Source: Flavobacterium gelidicaeli
Lineage (GTDB): Bacteria; Bacteroidota; Bacteroidia; Flavobacteriales; Flavobacteriaceae
Direction of reading: 5' to 3'
NCBI RefSeq assembly: GCF_013294005.1
Contig: NZ_JABSNK010000002.1
Span: 124,001-188,000, forward strand
Length of the DNA stretch: 64,000 bases
Shown in pieces: positions 51,739 through 61,041 of this stretch. The translations under genes were made by a program, and so were the position numbers. Below the pieces are notes generated by a model. That model was not told the DNA's origin. It was given only the letters and a program-made list of their open reading frames with translations, and made no database searches. Position 1 is the stretch's first letter, and the number at the start of each line of letters is the position of its first letter.

Positions 51739-54330
51739 ATGAAGAAATATCTAAAAATATTCTTGTTGATAATAGGAACAGTTTCCTACTCTCAAACAAC
51801 CGTTAAAGGAACGGTAAAGGATGAAAAAAACAATCCTATCCCTATGGCCAATGTATTGGTCGTGGGCGCTTTAGAAGGAACAACGACAGATATGGAAGGA
51901 AATTATTCATTCCCTTCTAAATTAACAGGTGAGCAAAAAATAAAAATAGCCTACATTGGGTATTTTGGCCAAACTAAAACGGTTAATTTTAATGGAGATG
52001 TGACAGTAGATTTTATTTTAAAAGAAAGCATCGAAACATTAGACGAAGTAGTTTTAACAGGAACTTCAGTTAAACGTTCACAAAAAGAAACACCAGTCTC
52101 AGTTACTTCTTTTAGTGCTAAAGATTTAACAAAATTAAATACGAGTAGTCAAGCAAACATCTTAAGAAGTGTACCTGGTATTACTACAGAAAACGGAGGT
52201 GGTGAGGTAGGTTCTAATGTATTTGTTAGAGGTTTACCTTCTGGAGGACAATTTCAGTTTAACCCAATCCAAATTGATGGAATGCCTGTATTATCAACTT
52301 TTGGACTGAATTCATCTGCTCATGATGTTTATTTTAGAACAGATATTGGAATGAAAAGTCTAGAATTTATTCGAGGTGGTTCATCAGTACTTTATGGTGC
52401 AGGCTCTGTAGCAGGTATTATTAACTATACAAGCGAAACAGGTTCAGTAACACCAAAGAACATTTTAAAAACAGAAGTTGGAACTAACTCTAGATATAAA
52501 GCAGATTTCTTAACAAGTGGTCAATTAGGAGGAAAAGATTCTAACTTATTCTATGCGTTAACAGGATTTTATCGTTATGATGAAGGACCTATTAAAACTG
52601 GCTTACCAACAGAAGGGTATCAAATTCGTGGAAACATAAAAAAAGTAACTGAAAAAAGTACAATTACATTTTCCGGACAAGTAATAGATGATAAAGTACA
52701 GTTCTTTTTGCCTTACCCGTTACAAGGAGGAAGTAGAGAAAGACCTATTGGTAATGATGGTAATGAAATCTTGACTTTACAAACTGCTGCAGCTTCAAAT
52801 ATCTCTTACGCAACTCCTGATGGCATTTTCAAAACTAATATAAAAGATGGTGTTGCCACAAAAGGAGGGTATTTTATGACCAATTTTGTTCATGACTTTT
52901 CAGATAATTTCTCTATTGATGCTAAAATTAGAAAATCTAATTATAAACACCAATTTAACTTATTTCTTGATGGTAGCGGATTAACTGGACCTAAAGTAGT
53001 TGAAACACAGCAAGAATATTTAAATGCTAGAGGATTAACGACTGGTGATTTTACAACTTTAAACGGAGCGTCATTGCCAGCAGATGCCCTTTTATTCGAA
53101 AACAGAATATTAGACAGAGTACGTCCATTAGATGAATTAGTTTCTGAAATTAAATTGATCAATAAAATGGGAGTACATACTTTAACTGCAGGAGCATTTA
53201 TGTCAAGAGCATCTGCAGGAGATATGAATATAACGACAGCTTATTTAAGTGAGTATAGCAATCGCCCAGGTTTAGTTAACCTTTCTGGTTATACTGTAGA
53301 TGGCGTAACTAATAGAGGAGCTGGATATTCTAACAAGAATGTTACAAGTAATAAATTGGCTTTCTTCTTAACAGATCAAATCAAATTAGACAAATGGAAT
53401 TTTGATATTGGTATCAGACATGAAACTGCTTCGGGTACCATTGCAAATGAAAAAACAGCTGATTTTGCAATGAGCACTTTCGCAGGCAACTCTAAAATTG
53501 CTACTATAAAATGGGGAACTGGAGCTTATGAAACTGCAAATGTTTCTACAGATGCCTACGCAATTTCATTGGCAGCTTTATACAAAATAAATACTAGCAC
53601 AAGCGTGTATGGTAACTTTTCTAAAGGCTATTTCTTCCCAGAACTGCGTTCAGTAAAAATAAATGCTGCTGGAGGTCATTCAACTTATTCTCCAGAGAAT
53701 ATCATTCAAGGTGAAGCAGGAGTCAAATATGGTAAAGGAAATTTTTCTGGAACTGCAGCGCTTTTCTCTCTTAATCTATCAGATAGAAGAAATATTGCAT
53801 TTTTAAATGATGGCGCTGGAGGATTTATTGAAAAAGTGGACTTGCAAGATACAAGATCATATGGTATTGAAACTACTTGGAATTGGAAATTTATAGACGG
53901 TTTTGCATTCAACGGAACGTTTACATACCAAAAGCATGAATTAACTAAGTCTGAAAACAACCCAACTTTTGTAGGGAACAAATTAGCTAGACAACCTAAT
54001 GTAATGACAAAACTAGGATTGTCTTATGACAAATCAAACTTTGATGCAAATTTTGACTTCAACTATGCTGGAGATAAATTTACAAATGACGCAAATACGG
54101 TTAAACTTGATGGTTTCGGAATTGTTGATTTAAGTGTTGGTTATACGTTCAGCATTGGCAAGGATAATGAAACACTTAGAATAGGAGCTCAATCGTTCAA
54201 CTTATTTAATTCTGCTGGAATTACTGAAGGCTCTCCAAGATTAGGTGATAACCAAACAGACGAGCAATTCTTTGTAGGAAGACCTATTATTCCTAGAACA
54301 GCATTAGTAAACTTTACATTTAATTTTTAA
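51739..54330 (+). CDS. TonB-dependent receptor of the hexosyl-glycerate locus
   Basis: An 863-residue outer-membrane receptor: signal peptide (MKKYLKIFLLIIGTVSYSQ), a carboxypeptidase-like regulatory domain (about 22-95, 'GTVKDEKNNPIPMANVLV'), a plug domain (about 110-225, 'SVPGITTENGGGEVGSNVFVRGLPSGGQ' as a span, 'IRGGSSVLYGAGSVAGIINY') and a 22-strand barrel ending 'ALVNFTFNF' with a terminal Phe. No SusD lipoprotein follows, so this is a FecA-type receptor for a small solute, not a Sus glycan system. First gene of the locus; a terminator-like hairpin separates it from the hydrolase gene. Confidence 0.9.
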   Translation: MKKYLKIFLLIIGTVSYSQTTVKGTVKDEKNNPIPMANVLVVGALEGTTTDMEGNYSFPSKLTGEQKIKIAYIGYFGQTKTVNFNGDVTVDFILKESIETLDEVVLTGTSVKRSQKETPVSVTSFSAKDLTKLNTSSQANILRSVPGITTENGGGEVGSNVFVRGLPSGGQFQFNPIQIDGMPVLSTFGLNSSAHDVYFRTDIGMKSLEFIRGGSSVLYGAGSVAGIINYTSETGSVTPKNILKTEVGTNSRYKADFLTSGQLGGKDSNLFYALTGFYRYDEGPIKTGLPTEGYQIRGNIKKVTEKSTITFSGQVIDDKVQFFLPYPLQGGSRERPIGNDGNEILTLQTAAASNISYATPDGIFKTNIKDGVATKGGYFMTNFVHDFSDNFSIDAKIRKSNYKHQFNLFLDGSGLTGPKVVETQQEYLNARGLTTGDFTTLNGASLPADALLFENRILDRVRPLDELVSEIKLINKMGVHTLTAGAFMSRASAGDMNITTAYLSEYSNRPGLVNLSGYTVDGVTNRGAGYSNKNVTSNKLAFFLTDQIKLDKWNFDIGIRHETASGTIANEKTADFAMSTFAGNSKIATIKWGTGAYETANVSTDAYAISLAALYKINTSTSVYGNFSKGYFFPELRSVKINAAGGHSTYSPENIIQGEAGVKYGKGNFSGTAALFSLNLSDRRNIAFLNDGAGGFIEKVDLQDTRSYGIETTWNWKFIDGFAFNGTFTYQKHELTKSENNPTFVGNKLARQPNVMTKLGLSYDKSNFDANFDFNYAGDKFTNDANTVKLDGFGIVDLSVGYTFSIGKDNETLRIGAQSFNLFNSAGITEGSPRLGDNQTDEQFFVGRPIIPRTALVNFTFNF

Positions 54331-54340
54331 ATAAAAACCT

Positions 54341-54377
54341 TAAGAGATCTTGATAAAAATAATCAAGATCTCTTTTT
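54341..54377 (+). terminator. Attenuator-type terminator inside the locus
   Basis: AAGAGATCTTGAT (54342-54354) and ATCAAGATCTCTT (54362-54374) form a perfect 13-bp stem with a 7-nt loop, followed by T-rich sequence. It lies between the receptor and the hydrolase, and would make most transcripts stop after the receptor. Confidence 0.7.
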
Positions 54378-54393
54378 CAAAATATATAATAGC

Positions 54394-55704
54394 ATGGATA
54401 AGGATTTAATTAAAGAGGCCAAAAACATTTTAACCGATAATTTTCAAGAAAAAGGATATTCAATTCCTTGCAAAGGGTTATATCCTTTCCAGTGGAAATG
54501 GGATTCTGGTTTTATAGCCATTGGTTTTGCGCATTATGATATGGAAAAAGCCAAAAAGGAAATGCAAACACTCTTGAATGCACAATGGGGAAACGGATTT
54601 ATTCCGCATATTGTTTTTCATGTTGAAACAGATAGTTATTTTCCAGGACGTGATTTTCATTTATCAAAATTACATCCTGAGTCCAATGACGCATACCCTT
54701 CGACAGGAATGACACAGCCACCCGTTTTAGGTTTTACATTAGAAAAAATGTATGAAATTGGGACAGACAAAGCAGATGTATTGAGCTTCATCAAAGAAAA
54801 TATTGATAAAGTTTACGACAATCATCATTATTTTTATACCAAAAGAGATCCTCAAAACGAAGGTTTAGTGTACATCTACCACAACTGGGAATCAGGAACA
54901 GATAACTCTCCTATATGGGATGACATTTGGCTGACTATGAACCCACCAGAATATACTTTTGAACGTAGAGATACTACTCATGTTGATGCATCACAAAGAC
55001 CTTCAAAAAGAGAATACGATCATTATTTGCACATTATCGAAATTGCAAAAGAACATAATTATGATGATGCAAAAATAGCTGAGCTATCTCCGTTTTTAGT
55101 TCAAGATCCTTTGTTTAATTCGATGTTGATTAAATCAAATGATTCATTGATTAACTTGTACCAATTAATAGGCGGTAACGAGGATAAAGTTGCACAACTT
55201 AAAAAATGGCAAGAAAAAAGTATTCGTGCTTTTAATGAGAAACTATACGATGATGAATTAGGTGCTTATATTCATTATGATTTAAGAAACGAAAAACCGA
55301 TCCGTTTTGTGAGTTCGTCGTCATTTTCGCCTTTGTTTGCGGGAATTCCAAGTAAGGAACAAGCGGCGACAATAATTAATACGATGATGACTAAATTTGG
55401 TGGTGACGATATGTACTTATGTGCTTCATTCGACCCAACAAGTGAGCGTTTCAATCCAAAAAAATATTGGAGAGGACCTGTTTGGATTAACTTAAACTGG
55501 ATTTTATATAATGGTTTAAAGGATTACGGCTATGATGAAATTGCCGCTAGAGTAAAAGCGGATAGTATCGAAATACTAACAAAAGTAGGCTTCTATGAAT
55601 ATTTTGATGCTAGAAAATCAGAATATGTAGAAGGAGCAAAAGGATACGGAGGCGGAAATTTCTCTTGGAGCGCTGCCTTGTTTTTGGACATGTTGAATAA
55701 TTAA
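54394..55704 (+). CDS. GH63 hexosyl-glycerate hydrolase (mannosylglycerate or glucosylglycerate hydrolase-like)
   Basis: A 436-residue (alpha/alpha)6-barrel glycosidase without signal peptide, so it acts in the cytosol. The sequence 'WKWDSGFIAIGFAHYD', 'GFIPHIVFH', 'NWESGTDNSPIWDD' (acid D170), 'KYWRGPVWINLNWILYNGL' and the C-terminal 'YVEGAKGYGGGNFSW' (base E413 or E410) matches the short GH63 enzymes that hydrolyse mannosylglycerate (Thermus, Rubrobacter) or glucosylglycerate (Mycolicibacterium). Its operon also encodes a glycerate kinase and a mannose-6-phosphate-isomerase-like cupin, which supports a hexosyl-glycerate substrate. Other GH63 or trehalase-like activities are not excluded. 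Confidence 0.8.
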   Translation: MDKDLIKEAKNILTDNFQEKGYSIPCKGLYPFQWKWDSGFIAIGFAHYDMEKAKKEMQTLLNAQWGNGFIPHIVFHVETDSYFPGRDFHLSKLHPESNDAYPSTGMTQPPVLGFTLEKMYEIGTDKADVLSFIKENIDKVYDNHHYFYTKRDPQNEGLVYIYHNWESGTDNSPIWDDIWLTMNPPEYTFERRDTTHVDASQRPSKREYDHYLHIIEIAKEHNYDDAKIAELSPFLVQDPLFNSMLIKSNDSLINLYQLIGGNEDKVAQLKKWQEKSIRAFNEKLYDDELGAYIHYDLRNEKPIRFVSSSSFSPLFAGIPSKEQAATIINTMMTKFGGDDMYLCASFDPTSERFNPKKYWRGPVWINLNWILYNGLKDYGYDEIAARVKADSIEILTKVGFYEYFDARKSEYVEGAKGYGGGNFSWSAALFLDMLNN

Positions 55705-55720
55705 TTAAAAAACAATCATT

Positions 55721-57343
55721 ATGAACTGGCTAGACTACACTGTTATTATTGTTTACTTAATTGCTTTTTTAGGATTAGGGTTTTTATTCAAAGAAAACAA
55801 AGATGCCAAGGATTATTTCCTTGGAGGAAAAAGCATGGGATGGTTTCCGTTGAGTTTATCAGCAATGGCAACACAGCTTTCAGCAATTAGTTTTATTTCT
55901 GCTCCAGCGTTTGTTGGTTTAGCGCAAGGAGGCGGAATGAAATGGTTGACCTTTGAGTTGGCTGTGCCATTGGCCATGATTGGTATCATATTGATCATTC
56001 TTCCACCACTTTACCGTGCTAATATTGTGAGTATTTATGAATTTGTCGAAAGACGATTCTCTACCTCTACTCGTATTATCCTAAGTGTCGTTTTTCAAAT
56101 AAGTAGGTCTTTATCAACAGGTGTAGGAGTGTATACCATTGCCATTATTTTGCAATCGGTATTGAATATTAGTTTTCATTATACCATTATTTTAATTACT
56201 ATTATTACAATCGTCTATTCTTATATGGGTGGTATGAAAGCAGTCGTTTGGGGTGATGCCATTCAAATGGTAATCCTTTTTGGCGGATTGCTTATTTGTA
56301 TTTATTTTGGGTGGGATTTATTAAAAGCAAACCCAAATTTCACAGGTTTTGATAGTGAAAGATTGCAAGTTATTGACATTCCTAATCTAGGATTTGATGG
56401 AGGAACTTATGGGCTTTTGCCAATGGTTCTAGGAGGTTTGTTTTTATACATGTCTTATTATGGAACAGACCAAACTCAGGCACAACGATTAATATCTGCA
56501 AAGGATGAAAATTCGTCAAAGAAAATATTACTGACTAATGGATTATTGCGTTTTCCAGTGGTGTTGACTTATTGTATCATGGGATTAATCATTGGGGCAT
56601 TAGTACATTTAACACCTGATTTCATGAGCGAAATTGCTGCGGTTACGCAAAAGCATTACCCAGAGGAGTTCTTAAAAAACGGAATCAAACCAGATTTAAT
56701 GTTGCCGGTGTTTATCATGAAATATTTACCACATGGTTTGATTGGGATTTTGATTGTTGGGATTTTATCAGCTGCCATGTCCTCAGTGAGTGCTACGATT
56801 CATTCTCTAGGAGCGGTAACGGTAGAAGATCTTTTTAACAGAGGTAAGAAAAAACTTAGTCAAGTTAAATACATGAAATTCTCTAAAATAGCTATTGTGT
56901 TTTGGGGCTTTGTTTGTATTGCTTCTGCCTATCTTTTTGGGAATAATGGAGGTACAGTGATCGAATTGATTAATATGATTTCGTCACAATTTTACGGACC
57001 TATTTTGGCTACTTTTATTATTGCTATTTTAGTAAAAAGAGTCAATTACATTGGAATGAATGTGGGAATCGTTGGAGGTGTTTTGATCAACGTTACAATC
57101 AAATACTTTTTTGATGATATTTTCTGGATTTGGTTTAACCTGACTGGTTTTGTTATCACTTTCTTTTTGGCTTTGGTAACAAGTGCCATCTACAAAACAG
57201 AAAAAAACGCGGATACAAATATTATATTTACTGTACGTAAAGAAGACATATTCACTAAAGATATTTTAATATTAGTTGCATTCTTCATTGCAATTCTTGC
57301 TTTATCATTTGCACTACCTGATATTTTGTCATCGATAAAATAG
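55721..57343 (+). CDS. Sodium:solute symporter (SSS family)
   Basis: A 540-residue inner-membrane protein with about 14 hydrophobic helices and the SSS signatures 'DYFLGGKSMGWFPLSLSAMATQLSAISFISAP' (a span at about 31-62) and 'GILSAAMSSVSATIHSLGAV' near residue 350, with the Na+-site Ser residues. It follows the hydrolase by 16 nt. In this context it probably imports the intact hexosyl-glycerate, since the hydrolase is cytosolic. Confidence 0.9.
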   Translation: MNWLDYTVIIVYLIAFLGLGFLFKENKDAKDYFLGGKSMGWFPLSLSAMATQLSAISFISAPAFVGLAQGGGMKWLTFELAVPLAMIGIILIILPPLYRANIVSIYEFVERRFSTSTRIILSVVFQISRSLSTGVGVYTIAIILQSVLNISFHYTIILITIITIVYSYMGGMKAVVWGDAIQMVILFGGLLICIYFGWDLLKANPNFTGFDSERLQVIDIPNLGFDGGTYGLLPMVLGGLFLYMSYYGTDQTQAQRLISAKDENSSKKILLTNGLLRFPVVLTYCIMGLIIGALVHLTPDFMSEIAAVTQKHYPEEFLKNGIKPDLMLPVFIMKYLPHGLIGILIVGILSAAMSSVSATIHSLGAVTVEDLFNRGKKKLSQVKYMKFSKIAIVFWGFVCIASAYLFGNNGGTVIELINMISSQFYGPILATFIIAILVKRVNYIGMNVGIVGGVLINVTIKYFFDDIFWIWFNLTGFVITFFLALVTSAIYKTEKNADTNIIFTVRKEDIFTKDILILVAFFIAILALSFALPDILSSIK

Positions 57344-57394
57344 ATTGAGATTAAAGTAATTCAATCAATATAAAGCATTAAGTTGGTTAATGTG

Positions 57395-57431
57395 GCGGCA
57401 TGAGGAGGAAACGAATTGTGCTGCTTTTTTT
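57395..57431 (+). terminator. Weak terminator-like hairpin before the glycerate kinase
   Basis: GCGGCA (57395-57400) can pair with TGCTGC (57419-57424, one G-U pair) and is followed by T7. The stem is short and the loop long, so it may only reduce read-through from the symporter to the kinase. Confidence 0.4.
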
Positions 57432-57473
57432 AATCTCAGTTGCTGCTACATACACGAATTAAAAAATTACAAA

Positions 57474-58601
57474 ATGAGAGTTTTAATCGCACCAGATAAA
57501 TTCAAAGGTTCTTTGTCTGCCATGGAAGTTTGTAACGCCATTGAAGACGGGATTAAAAAAGCGAATCCGTTAATTGAAACCTTAAAACATCCGCTTGCTG
57601 ACGGTGGTGAAGGAACCTTAGATATATTGCAGAATTATTTCAAACTAGAAACCATTTCCGTATTGGTAATGAATCCTTTGTTTAAGAAAATTCAAGCTAC
57701 TTATAAAGTATCTGCAAAGACTGCTTATATTGAAATGGCAAATGCTTCCGGACTACAGCTATTAGAAGAAAATGAAAAAAACTGCTACTACACTTCTACT
57801 TATGGCACAGGACAACTCATCCTTGATGCCATTCAAAAAGGATATAAAAACATCGTATTATTCATTGGCGGAAGCGCAACAAATGACGCAGGAATAGGGA
57901 TGGCAGCCGCTTTGGGTTATCAGCTTTATAATTCAAAAAAAGAACTCATAAATCCAATTGGCAAGGAGCTATTGCATATTGATACAATTGCGAACAGTCA
58001 TTTATTATTTGATCCAAAAGAAATCAACTGCACCGTAGTATGTGATGTCAAAAACCCATTGTTCGGAAAAAATGGTGCTGCTTATGTTTACGGGAGTCAA
58101 AAAGGTGCATCAGAAGAAGAGATTCAATTATTAGATAGGGGACTTCAACATTTTAGCGATCAAGTTCTAAAACACCTCAACAAATCAGTTGCAACAATTG
58201 AAGGTGCAGGAGCTGCTGGTGGTTTAGGCGCAGGAGCAGTTTGTTTTTTGGATGCCAAAATAAAATCCGGAATTGATTTTGTAATGGAACAAACCGGTTT
58301 TGATGCGCTATTAAAAGACACGATCGACTTAATTATTACGGGAGAAGGTTCTGTTGACAAACAAACAATTGAAGGCAAAGTAATCAAAGGAATTAGCGAA
58401 CGAGCAATTAAAAATAAAATTCCCTTTTCAATTATATCAGGAATTGTAAAAGATGAAAAACTTATCCAAGAAAATCTACATCCTAGCAGTATTCATTCTA
58501 TTATGGAAACGGGAGTGACCACGGAGGATGCCATGCAAAATGCCGCGACACACTTAACTGCATTAGGATATCGACTAATAAAAGAGCATACTAAAATTTA
58601 A
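57474..58601 (+). CDS. Glycerate 2-kinase
   Basis: A 375-residue enzyme of the GarK/GlxK family (PF02595) that phosphorylates D-glycerate to 2-phosphoglycerate. Hallmarks are the start 'MRVLIAPDKFKGSLSA', 'PLADGGEGTLDIL', 'GGSATNDAGIGMAAALGY' and 'IEGAGAAGGLGAGAVCFL'. It feeds the glycerate released by the GH63 enzyme into lower glycolysis. The ATG at 57474 fits the family; a longer in-frame reading from 57390 runs through the hairpin region. It is followed 12 nt later by the cupin gene. Confidence 0.95.
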   Translation: MRVLIAPDKFKGSLSAMEVCNAIEDGIKKANPLIETLKHPLADGGEGTLDILQNYFKLETISVLVMNPLFKKIQATYKVSAKTAYIEMANASGLQLLEENEKNCYYTSTYGTGQLILDAIQKGYKNIVLFIGGSATNDAGIGMAAALGYQLYNSKKELINPIGKELLHIDTIANSHLLFDPKEINCTVVCDVKNPLFGKNGAAYVYGSQKGASEEEIQLLDRGLQHFSDQVLKHLNKSVATIEGAGAAGGLGAGAVCFLDAKIKSGIDFVMEQTGFDALLKDTIDLIITGEGSVDKQTIEGKVIKGISERAIKNKIPFSIISGIVKDEKLIQENLHPSSIHSIMETGVTTEDAMQNAATHLTALGYRLIKEHTKI

Positions 58602-58613
58602 AATACAACTAAA

Positions 58614-59129
58614 ATGAATTTCAACTTAGACGGTACTATGGATAAAAACGCAATCTTTGAAAAGGTTGCTGCCATTATAAAATCAGAAAATTTCACGATT
58701 GTTCAACAAGACATGACAAGGCCTTGGGGAGGATTTTTTGTAATAGAAGAAGATCAAGCGAGTGCTTTTGCAAAATTATTTTTTCCGAATCTTGAAATGT
58801 CAGAAATACAAATCACCAATAAACTGAGTCCAAAAATATTAGTAGTAGCGCCAAATAAAAGATTGTCTTGGCAATATCATTTTAGAAGATCTGAAATTTG
58901 GAAAATCATTGGAGGAAAAGCAGGAGTAAAAACAAGCTTGACTGATGAAGAAGGCGAGATTAAAGAGCTTAGTTCAGGTGCATTTATACAAATGGATAAA
59001 GGAGAAAGACATCGATTAATTGGACTAGATTCTTGGGGAGTTGTAGCAGAGATATGGCAACATACTGACCCAAATAACCCCTCAGATGAAGAGGATATTA
59101 TTAGACTGCAAGATGATTTTGGGAGGTAA
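58614..59129 (+). CDS. Phosphomannose-isomerase-like cupin
   Basis: A 171-residue single-domain cupin. 'RPWGGFFVIEE' (about 38-48), 'KRLSWQYHFRRSEIWKIIGGKAGV' (span at about 82-105, with metal-ligand His and Glu), 'FIQMDKGERHRLIG' (second His) and 'GVVAEIWQH' are the order of motifs of type II mannose-6-phosphate isomerase domains. Stand-alone copies are often annotated loosely as phosphoheptose isomerases. In this operon the natural role is mannose-6-phosphate to fructose-6-phosphate, which is an inference from context. Last gene of the locus. Confidence 0.75.
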   Translation: MNFNLDGTMDKNAIFEKVAAIIKSENFTIVQQDMTRPWGGFFVIEEDQASAFAKLFFPNLEMSEIQITNKLSPKILVVAPNKRLSWQYHFRRSEIWKIIGGKAGVKTSLTDEEGEIKELSSGAFIQMDKGERHRLIGLDSWGVVAEIWQHTDPNNPSDEEDIIRLQDDFGR

Positions 59130-59250
59130 TTCAGGTGTTGGTTAGTCGAATAATTACTTCCTTGATATTATCAATATAGCGAGTTTTATTGGTTGATTAT
59201 TTCAATGCAAAGTCTAATTCAGAATCTCACTCCAAAACATTTTATTTTAT

Positions 59251-60495
59251 TTAGTATTCCCCAATGATCAAATTAGCCACCAAACGTCCTGATTTCATAG
59301 CTGCATTTATCGAACCATTCAATAAATGATCTCCACAACAGTATAAATTATCGTTGATTTTCATATCGTCAATTGTCAAATCATCTTTGAGAACAGTTAG
59401 ATTAGGCAAGGCATAATTTACTTTATAAGTTTTGAGATGTGACCAATCTTCCACTTGGTTTCCGAACCACGGTTGCAATTCGCTTTTAATTTTTTGTACC
59501 AACTCTTGATCAGTATAGTCCAGAATACCATTGCAAGAAACCGAAATCAAGACTTTTCCAGCGGGAGCATACGCTTTACTTACATTGGTCATAACGGTTA
59601 AATTAGCAACTATTTTTTCCTTTTCTGAAGCATTCAAAATAACAACTGCTTTGTCCGAAGGTGCCTTGTTTGCCTGAAAATAGACATTGGTAACCGAATG
59701 GTGTTTGGTTTCTACACTGCTTTTAAATTTTGAAATCAACTCAGTAGCTTCGGTAGCAATAATAATAATGTCTGATTGTATTTCAGCACCTGAGCTTGTG
59801 TAAATAGTATTCTCTTTTATATCAATCACTTTCGTATTAAATACAAAACAACCTTCGGGCAATTGACTAGCTAATTGTTTTGGAATTTCTTCCATACCTA
59901 ATTCAGGAACTGCGGCATCACCTTCGGAAAACATTTTCATCACAAAATCAAACATCCTATTTGAGGTTGACAAATTATTTTCGAGAAAAATACCTGAGAA
60001 AAAAGGTTTGAAAAATCGATTAATCATCTTGGTGCTAAAACCATAGTCTTTCAATTGTGCTAAACTTGACTTTTGCTCCTGCAAAAAGATTCCTTCGATT
60101 GATTTCCCAATTAATTTATTCTTTAAAATAAAAGTATTGAACTTGTCTTTGAGCGAACCTACGGGAGCAAAAGCAGTTGCTAACAAAGCAGCCGGTCTTC
60201 TAAATGGATCGGCAATTTCAAATTGTCCCCCGTCATACAATACGGTTGCTCCTGGTAAAAAAGTTTTAAGTCGCAAGGCATCATAATCAAGCAGTTTTTT
60301 TGCTTCTGGATAAGCAGTCAGCAACACTTGAAAACCACGATCTAATCTAAAACCAGCAATTACATCCGTCTTGATTCTTCCACCTACTCTGTCGCTGGCT
60401 TCTATAATTTTTATAGCAAAACCTTGACGATGTAAATGTAATGCTGCAGAAAGTCCTGATATTCCTGCTCCAATAATAGTTATAGTTGGTTTCAT
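59251..60495 (-). CDS. FAD-dependent amine-oxidase/protoporphyrinogen-oxidase-like protein
   Basis: A 414-residue flavoprotein: N-terminal dinucleotide motif 'IIGAGISGLSAALHLHRQG' with the acidic 'IIEASDRVGGR' turn (residues about 5-42), and the C-terminal FAD motif 'LYCCGDHLLNGSINAAMKSGRLVA' (span). The family includes amine oxidases, protoporphyrinogen oxidases and phytoene-desaturase relatives; I cannot assign a substrate. The promoter is among the best in the window. Confidence 0.8.
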   Translation of the reverse strand: MKPTITIIGAGISGLSAALHLHRQGFAIKIIEASDRVGGRIKTDVIAGFRLDRGFQVLLTAYPEAKKLLDYDALRLKTFLPGATVLYDGGQFEIADPFRRPAALLATAFAPVGSLKDKFNTFILKNKLIGKSIEGIFLQEQKSSLAQLKDYGFSTKMINRFFKPFFSGIFLENNLSTSNRMFDFVMKMFSEGDAAVPELGMEEIPKQLASQLPEGCFVFNTKVIDIKENTIYTSSGAEIQSDIIIIATEATELISKFKSSVETKHHSVTNVYFQANKAPSDKAVVILNASEKEKIVANLTVMTNVSKAYAPAGKVLISVSCNGILDYTDQELVQKIKSELQPWFGNQVEDWSHLKTYKVNYALPNLTVLKDDLTIDDMKINDNLYCCGDHLLNGSINAAMKSGRLVANLIIGEY

Positions 60496-60520
60496 AATGT
60501 TTTTCTAAAATCGTTTATTA

Positions 60521-60551
60521 CAAATTTAGTGTTTCCTCTTGTAGATTGCAA
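60521..60551 (-). promoter_or_regulatory. Complete promoter of the FAD oxidoreductase gene
   Basis: -33 TTG (60551-60549), a 20-nt spacer and -7 TAAATTTG (60528-60521) precede the ATG at 60495 with a leader of about 19 nt. Confidence 0.7.
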
Positions 60552-60570
60552 TGCCTTGATTTTGTATCAT

Positions 60571-60604
60571 AAAAAAAGGTCGCAAACATATTGTTTACGA
60601 CCTT
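60571..60604 (-). terminator. Intrinsic terminator of the small membrane-protein gene
   Basis: AAGGTCG-x-AAACA with TGTTT-type and CGACCTT arms forms the stem, followed on the minus strand by seven T residues. Confidence 0.8.
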
Positions 60605-60611
60605 ATTACTT

Positions 60612-61013
60612 TTAAACTAGAATCCCGTTTTTCTTGAACATTTTATCCAATTGTTTCCGGTCTGATTCTGATTTTACTGCTAATAAATCACGTGTTTTTC
60701 CGTTTTTCAGTGTGATAAAATATTTTTTTCTACCTGAAAAAACCCGTTCATTCAATCCTTTAATTTGATCGATAGGTATTTTCTCTGAACCTGATCTCTT
60801 AACAATAAATTGATATAGGAAAATAATTGAGACAATTCCTAAAACCAACAACAAAATGGTAACAAAACCAAAATTTTCAGTATTTAGATCGTACAAATTT
60901 AGAACCGAATTAGTTAACGTAACAATCATCAATAATTTCATTAGAAAAAGATGACTTTTTAACCCATCTTTAATCTCAATCGTTTTATCAACTTCATTAT
61001 AATTAATATTCAT
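60612..61013 (-). CDS. Small two-helix membrane protein of unknown function
   Basis: A 133-residue protein with two membrane helices (about 23-42 and 48-70) followed by a basic cytosolic part ending 'GRKKYFITLKNGKTRDLLAVKSESD', which looks like a small PH-type strand-turn unit. No known family is recognised. It lies 28 nt downstream of the M1 peptidase gene on the same strand and is probably co-transcribed with it. Confidence 0.65.
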   Translation of the reverse strand: MNINYNEVDKTIEIKDGLKSHLFLMKLLMIVTLTNSVLNLYDLNTENFGFVTILLLVLGIVSIIFLYQFIVKRSGSEKIPIDQIKGLNERVFSGRKKYFITLKNGKTRDLLAVKSESDRKQLDKMFKKNGILV

Positions 61014-61041
61014 AAACCCGAATTAAATATTGTGTAATTCC

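Noticed and set aside
51739..54330. SusC-SusD polysaccharide utilisation locus
   Set aside because: No SusD-like lipoprotein follows the receptor and no secreted polysaccharidase is present; the enzymes are cytosolic and fit a small solute.
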